Assembly (NCBI GenBank): GCA_963734865.1
Contig: CAVTIV010000007.1
Span: forward strand, 186,001 to 250,000
DNA from: CBDCUW01 sp963734865
Lineage (GTDB): Bacteria > Planctomycetota > Planctomycetia > Pirellulales > Pirellulaceae
Reading direction: 5' to 3'
Length of the DNA stretch: 64,000 nt
Position 1 is the stretch's first letter. Each line of letters starts with the position of its first letter. The notes below the pieces were generated by a model. That model was not told the origin of the DNA and did no database searches. It saw only the letters and a program-made list of their open reading frames with translations. Below are positions 56,201 to 64,000 of the stretch, piece by piece. The position numbers and the translations under genes are program-made.

Positions 56201-57335
56201 GATTGTCGATGTTCATTATCACGATCGGTAACGGCGTCGGCTTGATCGCATCGAAAGCCTTCAGTTCACGGCGCAATTCGACCAATGCTTCCTTGTCCTT
56301 GGCTGAAACGTACTGATCCAATCGCTCATACTCCGCCAGCACTTGTCGGTACACCAGATAGGCCAGTTGCTCCTCTGCCGGCGCACGAGCTTGAACCGAT
56401 TTGCGTGCGATTGCCTTCAAGTCATCCGGAAAGCGGTCGATCGCGATGTCGCGGTAGTTGACTTTGTAGGGTTGTTCGATGTCGTTGATTCGCTTCCGCA
56501 AATCAGCGGTCTTTGTTTCCCACGCATTCAGCTGCTCACGATACTCGGCCATTTGTTCTGCGTCGGCCAGCACATCATCATGTGGCATGATCGGCGTCAA
56601 TAAAGCTTGCAGTCGGAAATAATCTTTCTAGCCTTTCGAGTCGAGCAACCGATTGACCAACTTCTCATAAGCGTCGGGTGCATCGTCGTGGATGAACGCC
56701 TCGACTTCCTCGGATGTTGGCGGCAAACCGACGACGTTGAGATACAGGCGACGTACCAGCGCGAGTTTGTCGGCTTGCGGCGCAGGCGTGAGTCCTTCAC
56801 TTTGCATCCGTTGGGCGACGAAGTGATCGATTGCGTTCTTCGGCCAATGCTTGAGCGGGCCATCGAGTGGTGGCACGGAAGGCGAATTCACCGGTTGAAT
56901 CGCCCACCACGATCGGTCCTGCTCGTCGAATTGCTGTCGCTTGCGAACCGGCACATCGGGATCGGAACCCGGCCACGGAGCACCGATCGCGACCCAGCGT
57001 GTCAGCGTCTCGATCTCTTGATTCGACAGTTTCCCTTTCGGCGGCATCTCAGGCGATTCATAGTTGATCGCCTCGATCATCATACTCTCGTCCGGCTTGC
57101 CCGGCACGATCGCTGCGCCGGACTCACCGCCGCCGAGCATCCCAGCCAGCGAGTCCAAACGCAGATCGCCCGACTGCTCGTCTTCGCCGTGACACTCAAA
57201 GCACCGCTGGGCCAACAAAGGTCGAACTTCATTTTCAAAGAATTGATTGAGCTCAAGCGAAACGTCGTCCGCCATCGCGACATCTCCGCCGACGAGCAAG
57301 ATGACAATTAGTGCTAATGTCGATAGAACCCTCAT
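56175..57335 (-). pseudogene. PSD1/DUF1549-DUF1553 cytochrome-like gene with internal deletion
   Basis: From ATG 57335: signal peptide (LSTLALIVILLVGGDVAMA), haem/Cys motif CFECHGEDEQSGDLRLDSLA of the PSD1 cytochrome-C type, PPKGKLSNQEIETLTRWVAI, then the DUF1549 start (WPKNAIDHFVAQRMQSEGLT, LYLNVVGLPPTSEEVEAFIH). At LLDSKG a TAG (56628) follows. In the same frame the sequence resumes in a later part: DYFRLQALLTPIMPHDDVLA, ending PTPLPIVIMNI. About 120 codons seem to be missing between the two, and the entire C-terminal DUF1553 half is lost at the DUF1501 junction. Confidence 0.87.
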
Positions 57336-58438
57336 TGGACTTTCTCTCTCCACTGAGGAAGGCCGCCGATGAATACCCCATCCATCTGCTGGTCATCGTC
57401 GGCGTCATCTTGAATGAACAAACCGTCGACGGAAGCACCGTTGGCATACTTCAAATCGCTCAGGTCAATGCCCACGACCAAAGCATAAAACTGCAGGTTC
57501 GGAACCTGTGTCTCCGTCGCTTCGCCCAATTCGCGTACAAGTAGCGGTTTCTCGTCCGAGAAAAAAGGCAAAGTGAACGACACTGTCGGCAACGCTTCGG
57601 CCGACCGCATGGTGATGTCGTATCGCTTCACGGTGTGAGATTGCAACCCTGCTGTGAATCGAAGCGGACTGACGTGAAAGCAATCGCCCGCCGGAGCATT
57701 CACTTTCGATTGAAGCTCAAAAAGAACGACGTCTGGCCCCGGACCATTGATCACAGGCGACACAAACCGAAATCCGAAGCCCGGCGTCAATTCATCCGAC
57801 TGCTCGGCCGGACCCGTGCGCACAGGATCGCTGGTCAGCGGAACGACCGAACCGCTCGGATTGATCAGTCCTGTCGCCAAATGGCGATCGGATTCAAGCA
57901 TGGCGCGAACCATCGGTCCGCTTCCATCAACGGCTGCCACGTTCCGATGGTTCTCGTTGGCGACGAAATGTTGAATCTCAATACCGATCAACTCATCGAC
58001 ACCATATTCGATGGTTTTGCCGCCGCGTTGCACGGTTACCGATGCCAGTTCCGTGACCGGCGGGGATGATTCAACGCAAGCATAGCGAACGATCCGGTCC
58101 GGTAGACCACGGCGGTAGCTCGACGATTCCAACTCAATCGGTTCGCCGTTCTTTTCGTTCCACTGGCCAAAACGTCGTGCCTGGCCGTCAGTCAACAGAT
58201 ACAGCTGGCGAATCGCGATTCGGAAATCGGCTGCACTTCTGCTGCTCCTTCGATCACTTGCACGTCCGTTTGGCCAACGTCATCCACTGCGACCGTGAAC
58301 CGTGTTCCCAAGTCGATCACTTGAGTTTGTGGCGTGTCGACACGAAATCCCTCCGCACCGTCGGGCGCGTGAACGCTGCACCGCCCTGTCGTCATGCTGA
58401 AATGATCGGCAGAAAGCACCGTGAAGATGGCGTCTTCA
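57332..58438 (-). pseudogene. FecR-domain protein remnant with frameshift
   Basis: Reading left from 58438: DHFSMTTGRCSVHAPDGAEG, DTPQTQVIDLGTRFTVAVDD, VQVIEGAAEVQPISES, a FecR domain. Near 58213 one base seems missing, after which QLYLLTDGQARRFGQWNEKN follows in the next frame and runs to the stop at 57332. The C-terminal ~250 residues are a lectin/LamG-type beta domain. The stop overlaps the PSD1 start (ATGA), so this gene junction is preserved. The N-terminus is missing; a sigma fragment is fused upstream. Confidence 0.82.
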
Positions 58439-58441
58439 GCG

Positions 58442-58531
58442 TTAACCCATCAGCGCGTAGACGTAGCGGAACAAAGCCTGGTGGTGCTGCGTCAGCAGTC
58501 GTGCCAGCATTTGTGAGCCTTCGTCGTGCAT
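58442..58531 (-). pseudogene. N-terminal remnant of an ECF sigma factor
   Basis: 29 codons from ATG 58531: MHDEGSQMLARLLTQHHQAL, FRYVYALMG, then stop. This matches the start of planctomycete ECF sigma factors (region 2.1). The rest is deleted, and the FecR remnant follows directly. In the intact cassette the sigma gene precedes the FecR gene. Confidence 0.65.
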
Positions 58532-58585
58532 CGAGCATCCTCAAGGAAACGGAATCACAACTCTTCCCGCCGCCGGACGTAATCG

Positions 58586-58623
58586 TGCCAAAAAAAACAC
58601 AAAAAGGGCGATTTTTTTTGGCA
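58586..58623. terminator. Perfect 12-bp inverted repeat with A8/T8 tracts
   Basis: TGCCAAAAAAAA (58586-58597) and TTTTTTTTGGCA (58612-58623) are exact complements around a 14-base loop. The shape could end transcription from either side; it lies upstream of the sigma remnant. Confidence 0.45.
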
Positions 58624-59136
58624 GCGGCAACAGCGATCGGGACCCAGACAATGCGCTGCCGAGCCGAATGCCAGACCTTTCGTGCCGATCGGTAAACATT
58701 GAGCTAAGGAGGGGAAAAGCCTTCGGTCCAACGATTGTCGCCACCACGGCAACCGGAACACCGATAGCGAACCCCATCATGCCCCAAATCACACCCACTT
58801 GGTAGCATCAGGGCAACAATGTTGCGGCAAAGACAACGGTAGAAACCAGTCATCCGAATGCTCTTCTGAAATTTCGGCAGTGCGCTGGGTCGGAAACGGG
58901 CTCTGGAGAGGCAGCGATTGATTCCAATCTCGGCCCGCGAGCGGACCGCGGTTGGGCGCCGACCGATCACGAGGTCGGGTGGCAGTTCCATTACCGTTTC
59001 GCGCATTGGGGGGTCGTTACATGAGTTTGCGTCACACGATTTCGTCCGCTGGCAATCACTTCACGCCACCCATTCTCGTCGCGTGAGAACGATCAGCGAT
59101 TGTTTCGAATCCCGGTGATGATCGACAGTTCATGGA
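58624..59136. other. Stretch without a supported gene
   Basis: On the minus strand a hydrophobic fragment (VGVIWGMMGFAIGVPVAVVA, 58700s) may be a remnant of a membrane protein, but there is no start and no family. Nothing else is supported. Confidence 0.4.
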
Positions 59137-59142
59137 GTGGAA

Positions 59143-59442
59143 ATGCCAGGAACCCGAATCCCTGCCAACAATAGAAGTCGTCTGCCAATTGCGAGTCTCA
59201 TTGTGGTGGTTGTATCGTCACTGACGTTTCTCGCCATCATCGGTGACATTACCGATAAACGGGGAGTTCTTTTCTTGGCATGCGTCGGTGCGATGGTCGG
59301 TGTCGTGTTAGGAATCATTGGCTTCATGGCGACTCGTGGAGAAGACGCCATCCGTCGTGTGCCGGCTGTCATTGCGATGATGATTGGCGGGATCAGCTTC
59401 CTGTGGATGGCTCTGGTCTTGTGGCTTTCGACACCCTTCTAA
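59143..59442 (+). CDS. Small membrane protein of unknown function
   Basis: 99 residues from ATG 59143 (a GTG 6 bases earlier is possible). Three predicted membrane helices: PIASLIVVVVSSLTFLAIIG, VLFLACVGAMVGVVLGIIGF, AVIAMMIGGISFLWMALVLW, with short polar loops. Basic N-terminus (TRIPANNRSR). No family is recognised. It is one of the few intact frames in a region of gene remnants. Confidence 0.7.
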   Translation: MPGTRIPANNRSRLPIASLIVVVVSSLTFLAIIGDITDKRGVLFLACVGAMVGVVLGIIGFMATRGEDAIRRVPAVIAMMIGGISFLWMALVLWLSTPF

Positions 59443-59604
59443 GTGTTGCGGGCGATGTACTTCTTCAGCGGATTGGGACGTCCCACAGCTTCGGCGTCTT
59501 AGCCCATGAGCCGTTGACGATTTGCGTTCCGTCGGGGCCGACCGATTTGCCCTACAATGCTACTTCAATCGAAGGTAACACCAACATTTTCAAGGGGACC
59601 AGCC

Positions 59605-60504
59605 ATGCCCGGACTATTTTACGAACCCATCGACCGCAAGACGTTTCTGGGTGCGGCAGCGCGGATGGCTGGCGTCGGTGCACTGATGCAAATCGCTGGT
59701 TCTTCCGTGGCGGGCGATGCGACGGCGGAAGAGGCACACCTTGCGTTGCTGTCGGACACTCACATTCCTGCCGACGCAAAAAACACGTATCGCGGCTTTC
59801 GACCCGTCGACAATCTTCTGCAGATCGTTCCACAAGTCGTCGCCGCGCTGCCCGAAGCAGTGATCGTCAACGGCGACGCCGCGCGGCTCCAGGGCCTGCG
59901 GGAGGATTACACCTCGCTGAAAGAATTGCTGGCTCCGATCGCCTCGCAGACACCGATCTACATCGGCTTGGGCAATCACGACGATCGCAAGAACTTTTTT
60001 GAGGTTTTCAGCGACGCAGGCAGCGAAAACGCGTCGGTAGGTGGGAAGCACGTCACCATCCTCGAACGCGGCCCAATCCGATTTATCGTGTTGGATTCAT
60101 TGCTGTACGTCGACAAGGTCGCCGGATTCTTGGGTAAGGCGCAGCGTACCTGGCTGGCGAAGTTCCTGGAAACCTCGGACGACCGACCCCACGTATTGCT
60201 CGTGCACCACACCCTGGGTGACGGCGATGGCGACCTACTGGATGTCGATCGCTTGTTCGCGATTATCAGTCAACATCGCAAGGTGAAAGCGATCTTCTAT
60301 GGTCATTCACACCGTTACGCGCAAGATCGTCGCGGCCACATCCAATTGATCAACTTGCCAGCGGTCGGATACAACTTCAGTGATGATCAGCCCGTAGGCT
60401 GGGTCGACGCCCGTTTCTCGCGCGAAGGTGTCGCGATGGTGTTGCACACGATTGGTGGAAACCGCGACGGCGAAGGAATGACAACATCAATCTCTTGGGC
60501 TTGA
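59605..60504 (+). CDS. Exported metallophosphoesterase
   Basis: 299 residues from ATG 59605. A Tat-like start (DRKTFLGAAARMAGVGALMQ) lacks the full RR pair. Calcineurin-like motifs: LALLSDTHI, VIVNGDAARLQG, IGLGNHDDRKNFF, LLVHHTLGDGDGD, IFYGHSHRYAQD. These give the dinuclear metal site residues. Substrate unknown; the lineage often has such proteins for phosphodiesters. It stands apart from other intact genes. Confidence 0.9.
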   Translation: MPGLFYEPIDRKTFLGAAARMAGVGALMQIAGSSVAGDATAEEAHLALLSDTHIPADAKNTYRGFRPVDNLLQIVPQVVAALPEAVIVNGDAARLQGLREDYTSLKELLAPIASQTPIYIGLGNHDDRKNFFEVFSDAGSENASVGGKHVTILERGPIRFIVLDSLLYVDKVAGFLGKAQRTWLAKFLETSDDRPHVLLVHHTLGDGDGDLLDVDRLFAIISQHRKVKAIFYGHSHRYAQDRRGHIQLINLPAVGYNFSDDQPVGWVDARFSREGVAMVLHTIGGNRDGEGMTTSISWA

Positions 60505-60844
60505 GGATCTTTTTGAGGCGTGAGCATGGGGAGTTGGCAATGCCTCCGTTGCCATCCCCGTTTGCAATCTGGATCGACGCACTCTGCGGGAAAATGGGCC
60601 CGACTCCGCACGGTGACATCGCACTTGAATCGATTCCAGGCAAAATGGAATTCATCGAGGCCGAACCACGTGTTTTTCGGACAGGCCTTAAATGTTTCTC
60701 AGTCGCTGGGGTGGAGTCACCGAATCGTTCGACATTTTTCACTCTCATTCGATCGGCGATCGAGAGAAAAAGGTTGGTCATCGGTTTTGAACCAGCGTCG
60801 ACAAAGCGGCCACCGTGTAAGTCCCGCAACCACGACCGTTAGAA
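60505..60844. other. Stretch without a supported gene
   Basis: Open frames exist on both strands but none shows a recognisable family or start context. It is likely decayed sequence. Confidence 0.4.
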
Positions 60845-61027
60845 ACGGTATCGCTACCCCAGCGTTTCAAGGAGTCCGGCCATTGGACCGGCGCGGTTGG
60901 CAAAGTCTTTCACAATGAAAAGATCGATCCCGGCAAAGTCGCCTGGAATGAAGTGCTCCGATTCGAGAACGATGCACAGATCAGAGTCGACATCGGATCG
61001 CTAGAACGCACGAAACATCCGGTATAG
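60845..61027 (+). pseudogene. Sulfatase fragment
   Basis: The frame reads TVSLPQRFKESGHWTGAVGK, VFHNEKIDPGKVAWNEVLRF, ENDAQ and on to a stop at 61025-61027. LPQxF..xGY.T..VGK.FH is typical of iduronate-2-sulfatase-like enzymes after the active-site block. The catalytic Cys region and the rest are absent. It lies head to head with a kinase remnant. Confidence 0.6.
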
Positions 61028-61513
61028 AATCGCTGAACTTCTTCGTTACCAGCAAGATTTCCTGACAAGATCATCTTCAGCGTGACGGTTCGATTCAGCT
61101 TTACCTGCCTCGCTTGAAAGACCACGCCCATTCCTCCCCGGGCGATCTCTTCCGGCAACTCGTAATCACCGAAATAGCGAACTTGGTACTCAACCGTCAC
61201 TTCCTTCACGCTTCGAAAGCACCTCGGTTCGGGGAAATGTGAGGTCGTCTCTGGTGGAGGCACTTGGCGGAAGGGTTGGTTCCTCGAGCAATGTCGATGG
61301 CATGGTCGCGTCTTCACTAGTTGACTCACTCTACTGCGGCGGTAATGTGGATGGATCAACTCCAGCGGCCGATTTCATCCGATCATGGTTGGCGAAGAAC
61401 GCTCGGAGTGACGCGGCGGGCTCAGGATGCTCAACGATGATGGACTCGCGATCGACGATTTCGCCACGATTCTCCGCCTCCAGGATCTTGGCAATCGGGG
61501 ATCGGAGCGGATC
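61021..61513 (-). pseudogene. Ser/Thr protein kinase remnant
   Basis: Reading left: PIAKILEAENRGEIVDRESI, PAASLRAFFANHDRMKSAAG (pre-kinase region of planctomycete kinases), then a TAG at 61331-61333. After a frame change: VRYFGDYELPEEIARGGMGV, VFQARQVKLNRTVTLKMILS (glycine loop GGMG, catalytic Lys of LKMI), EEVQRFYT. The match ends at 61021; the rest of the kinase is absent. Confidence 0.75.
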
Positions 61514-61852
61514 TTGTGCAGAAGTTACCTGACATCGGATAGGCAATTCAGCAAGTGGATAGAGCTTGTTTTCTAGCTGCGGTTTAGGTGCCAATTTACA
61601 TATCGCGGTCGTTGTCGTGTCGCCGCCCTCGGGAATGGATTTGTGAATAGACTGACGTGACTCGTGCAGGTACGTACGACCAACGCCAGTACCTGCCTTT
61701 CTATGTTTTAATCGCGTGAAAACTTCGGCCGCTCTTTCCTCGTCGTTCCGGTGTTCCCGGTGCTTCACGTCGCTGCTACCATCGGGACAAGCCAGACGGA
61801 TCGCGAGCGGAGTCGCTCGAAATCTCACCGAGCGGTGGAGGCGGCGCACGAT

Positions 61853-61939
61853 CTCTGGCAAAATTGGCTCTCTGGCAAAATTGGCTGAGTGCAGGGATTG
61901 AAATCCCTATCAGTCGGAGTTTCAGGGATTAGAATCCCT
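61853..61939. repeat. Tandem 17-bp direct repeat and two 16-bp palindromes
   Basis: CTCTGGCAAAATTGGCT occurs twice (61853, 61870). AGGGATT-GA-AATCCCT (61893-61908) and AGGGATT-AG-AATCCCT (61924-61939) are perfect 7-bp inverted repeats, starts 31 bases apart. They lie in the 537-bp gap (61514-62050) before the acyl carrier protein gene; otherwise nothing definite is seen there. Confidence 0.7.
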
Positions 61940-62050
61940 AATTGCAGTCAGTAGCTTTCGGACCAGTCCCCGCATCGCTTTCTGCCACACGGTTGTCTGT
62001 TTACAATGAATTCCGATCCTTCGGAGCATCGAGTTTGAAAGGTTGAGTTG

Positions 62051-62353
62051 ATGGGATCGACGCGGGAAGTGTCTAATGATGAGGTACAAGCAACGGTTGT
62101 GGAAGCGCTTGCGACCATTGCCCCACAGGCCACGGATATCGATGCGGACTCCCAATTGATGGGTAGTGTTGCTATTATCGACTCCGTCGGATTTGTAAAC
62201 CTATTGGTGACTCTGGAACAGATGCTGCCTTGTCAGATTGATCTCGCCGCATCGTACATGGAGCACACCGACGCGGATGAGTCACAGAATCCGTTTCAGT
62301 CGGTTGGAAAGCTTGTGCGGCATATTTGCCAACTTACTTCAGAGCAGAATTAG
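62051..62353 (+). CDS. Acyl carrier protein-like
   Basis: 100 residues from ATG 62051 (TTG 3 bases earlier). Helical ACP fold: EVQATVVEALATIAPQATDI, DADSQLMGSVAIIDSVGFVN, LLVTLEQMLPCQIDL. The Ser of DSVGFVNLL is the phosphopantetheine site, with DSV replacing the common DSL. The insert and acidic C-terminus are longer than in FabD-type ACPs. Followed by an FkbH-like gene after 31 bp, so likely an operon that loads a glyceryl or similar unit on this carrier (inference). Confidence 0.85.
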   Translation: MGSTREVSNDEVQATVVEALATIAPQATDIDADSQLMGSVAIIDSVGFVNLLVTLEQMLPCQIDLAASYMEHTDADESQNPFQSVGKLVRHICQLTSEQN

Positions 62354-62384
62354 CGAACCATTCGCTTAGGAAAGTGATTCACTC

Positions 62385-64000
62385 GTGCAGGCGAATTCTC
62401 CACTTTGTGCTCTAGTCTCCGATTTTACCATCGGTGGTCTCGCGCCGATTTTGGCCAATTCATCACCGGGGCCAAGCATTCAGTCGGTTGTAGCGCCGTA
62501 CGATCAAGTGCTGCCAACTCTGCTGGACGCTCGGGCGGAATGTTGGGCATCGAATCCCCAGATGGCCATCGTTTGGACACGTCCCCAGTCGGTGATTCGA
62601 TCGTTCGGTAGTGCAGTCGATGGAACTCGAGTTGCCCTCGAGCAGGTGCTGGCGGAAGTCGATGAGTATGCCGACTGCCTCCGAACGGCAGCGGCGCGTG
62701 TTGAAACGACGATCGTGCCGACGTGGACTTGGCCCGGTTTCGATCGTGGTGAAGGGGCTCGGAACTTGGACGCCACTCACGGGCTGGCGTATTTTCTGTT
62801 GCGAATGAATGCCCGGCTCATCGAGGATTTGGACGGGACGGCAGGCATATTTGTGATGGATGCCGGACGGTGGCTCTCCGTCGTAGGGCCGACGGCGCAG
62901 AACCCGAAACTCTGGTATCTCGGCAAAATTGCGTTCAGTCCCGAGGTATTTGCTCATGCCTCGGCCGACGTGAAGGCTTTGGTCCGAGCGATTCGAGGCG
63001 AGTCGCGCAAGCTACTGATCGTCGACCTGGATGACACCCTTTGGGGCGGCATTCTGGGCGATGTCGGCTGGCAGAATCTGGAACTCGGTGGGCACAGTCC
63101 GTTGGGCGAGGCCTTTCGACATTTTCAGCAAGGCCTGAAGACATTATCACGCCGCGGAATAGTGTTGGGAATCGTTAGCAAAAACACCGAAGAAGTCGCG
63201 TTGGAAGCGATCGATTCACATCCCGAAATGCTGCTGCGTCGCTCAGACTTTGCAGGCTGGCGTATTAACTGGCACGATAAGGCGGAAAACATTATCGATC
63301 TTGTGAAGGAATTGAATCTCGGTCTGCAATCCGTCGTATTCATCGACGACAGCCCGGTCGAACGCTCACGGGTACGCGAAGCGCTGCCCGAGGTCCTTGT
63401 GCCGGAGTGGCCCGCGGACAAGCTACTGTATGGCAAATCGTTGGCGGAACTGGATTGCTTCGACACAACGTTCGTAGGCGAAGAAGATGCCGCTCGGACA
63501 AAGATGTACGTCGCAGAGAGAGAGCGAGAGTCGTTGAAGCAAGCGGGCCAGACTCTGGATGATTATCTTCACTCACTCGGTATGCGGATTTCGTGTTCTC
63601 CGGTGACGGACGCGAATATTAAGCGGACGGTGCAGCTGCTGAACAAGACGAATCAGATGAACCTGAGGACTCGCAGGCTAACGGAATCGCAATTGCGGCA
63701 GTGGCTCGACAGCCCGAACAACCAGATGCTCACGTTCCGGGTCGCCGACCGGTTTGGTGACTACGGTTTGACGGGTCTGGCGAGCCTTACGATTGAAGGA
63801 GGCACGGCCGAATTCGCAGATTTTGTGTTGAGTTGCCGGGTCATGGGGCGAGGCGTCGAGCAATTGATGGTCTCGGTCATGGTACAGGAAGCGAGAGATG
63901 CTGGCGCCGAGCGTCTGTGTCTGACCTATCAACGCACCGATCGCAACGCTCCCTGTCGAGCTTTCTTGGAGGAGCAATCGCTGCTGGAAAAGCAAGGTGA
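62385..64000 (+). CDS. FkbH-like HAD-IIIC protein, C-terminus outside window
   Basis: 538 codons from GTG 62385, open to the right edge. N-terminal domain (VSDFTIGGLAPILANS, with the D-FT-like start) of the FkbH family, then the HAD-IIIC motif LLIVDLDDTLWGGILGD, GIVLGIVSKNTEEVALEAID, and FIDDSPVERSRVREALPEV. The C-terminal GNAT-like domain begins NQMNLRTRRLTESQLRQWL and continues VADRFGDYGLTGLASLTIEG, with DFVLSCRVMGRGVEQLMVS near the edge. Family members move glyceryl units from 1,3-bisphosphoglycerate to ACP. Confidence 0.9.
   Translation, partial: MQANSPLCALVSDFTIGGLAPILANSSPGPSIQSVVAPYDQVLPTLLDARAECWASNPQMAIVWTRPQSVIRSFGSAVDGTRVALEQVLAEVDEYADCLRTAAARVETTIVPTWTWPGFDRGEGARNLDATHGLAYFLLRMNARLIEDLDGTAGIFVMDAGRWLSVVGPTAQNPKLWYLGKIAFSPEVFAHASADVKALVRAIRGESRKLLIVDLDDTLWGGILGDVGWQNLELGGHSPLGEAFRHFQQGLKTLSRRGIVLGIVSKNTEEVALEAIDSHPEMLLRRSDFAGWRINWHDKAENIIDLVKELNLGLQSVVFIDDSPVERSRVREALPEVLVPEWPADKLLYGKSLAELDCFDTTFVGEEDAARTKMYVAERERESLKQAGQTLDDYLHSLGMRISCSPVTDANIKRTVQLLNKTNQMNLRTRRLTESQLRQWLDSPNNQMLTFRVADRFGDYGLTGLASLTIEGGTAEFADFVLSCRVMGRGVEQLMVSVMVQEARDAGAERLCLTYQRTDRNAPCRAFLEEQSLLEKQG

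Noticed and set aside
58541..58798. 85-codon minus-strand hydrophobic frame as a real gene
   Set aside because: Only the first ~40 residues look protein-like, there is no family match, and the end runs into A/T-tract noise.

Overview
The window looks like chromosome of a planctomycete, probably a Pirellulaceae member close to Rhodopirellula (inference). The signs are a DUF1559 prepilin-like protein, lipoproteins that join TPR repeats to FG-GAP/VCBS and UnbV repeats, remnants of the sigma factor / FecR / PSD1 / DUF1501 cassette typical of this phylum, frequent GTG/TTG starts, 4-bp stop-start overlaps and few recognisable Shine-Dalgarno sites.

Layout. 1-10 kb: three paralogous TPR + FG-GAP lipoproteins (one cut by the left edge), with a small lipoprotein and a DUF1559 protein between them. 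10-12 kb: a ThuA-domain protein and a TPR lipoprotein. 12.3-23.2 kb: a complete minus-strand type II secretion operon in the order gspD-E-F-G-H-I-J-K-C-L-M, in which gspD, gspE, gspF and gspM each carry single-base frame breaks. 23-37 kb: housekeeping genes, including ruvX, a PaaK-type ligase, a DUF971 protein, pncB and pncA for NAD salvage, a DUF885 peptidase, an SGNH hydrolase, an LptD-like outer-membrane protein, a diacylglycerol kinase and cutA. 37-53 kb: a large FtsX-type permease, a lipoate ligase relative, a UDP-sugar pyrophosphorylase, a MacAB-like efflux set (adaptor with a Gly-rich repetitive tail, ATPase, permease), a frame-broken EamA transporter, purU, a YkgJ protein, hisS and a ThrE-type exporter.

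52.8-61.6 kb is the accessory part. A REP-associated tyrosine transposase (RAYT) sits between two repeat fields built on GGGGTCAGTGC and its complement. Then comes a run of gene remnants: the 3' end of an O-methyltransferase, an ECF sigma region 4, a DUF1501 start, a PSD1 gene with an internal deletion, a frame-broken FecR gene, an ECF sigma start, a sulfatase scrap and a Ser/Thr kinase scrap. Only a small membrane protein and a metallophosphoesterase look intact there. The window ends with an acyl carrier protein and an FkbH-like HAD protein, probably the edge of a glyceryl-ACP or polyketide-type locus.

No tRNA, rRNA or CRISPR array was recognised by eye. The most notable observations are the RAYT with its inverted repeat fields and a second copy of the motif inside the gspH/gspI overlap, the fossil cassette, and the clustered frame breaks in the secretion operon. 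Those breaks may be assembly errors.
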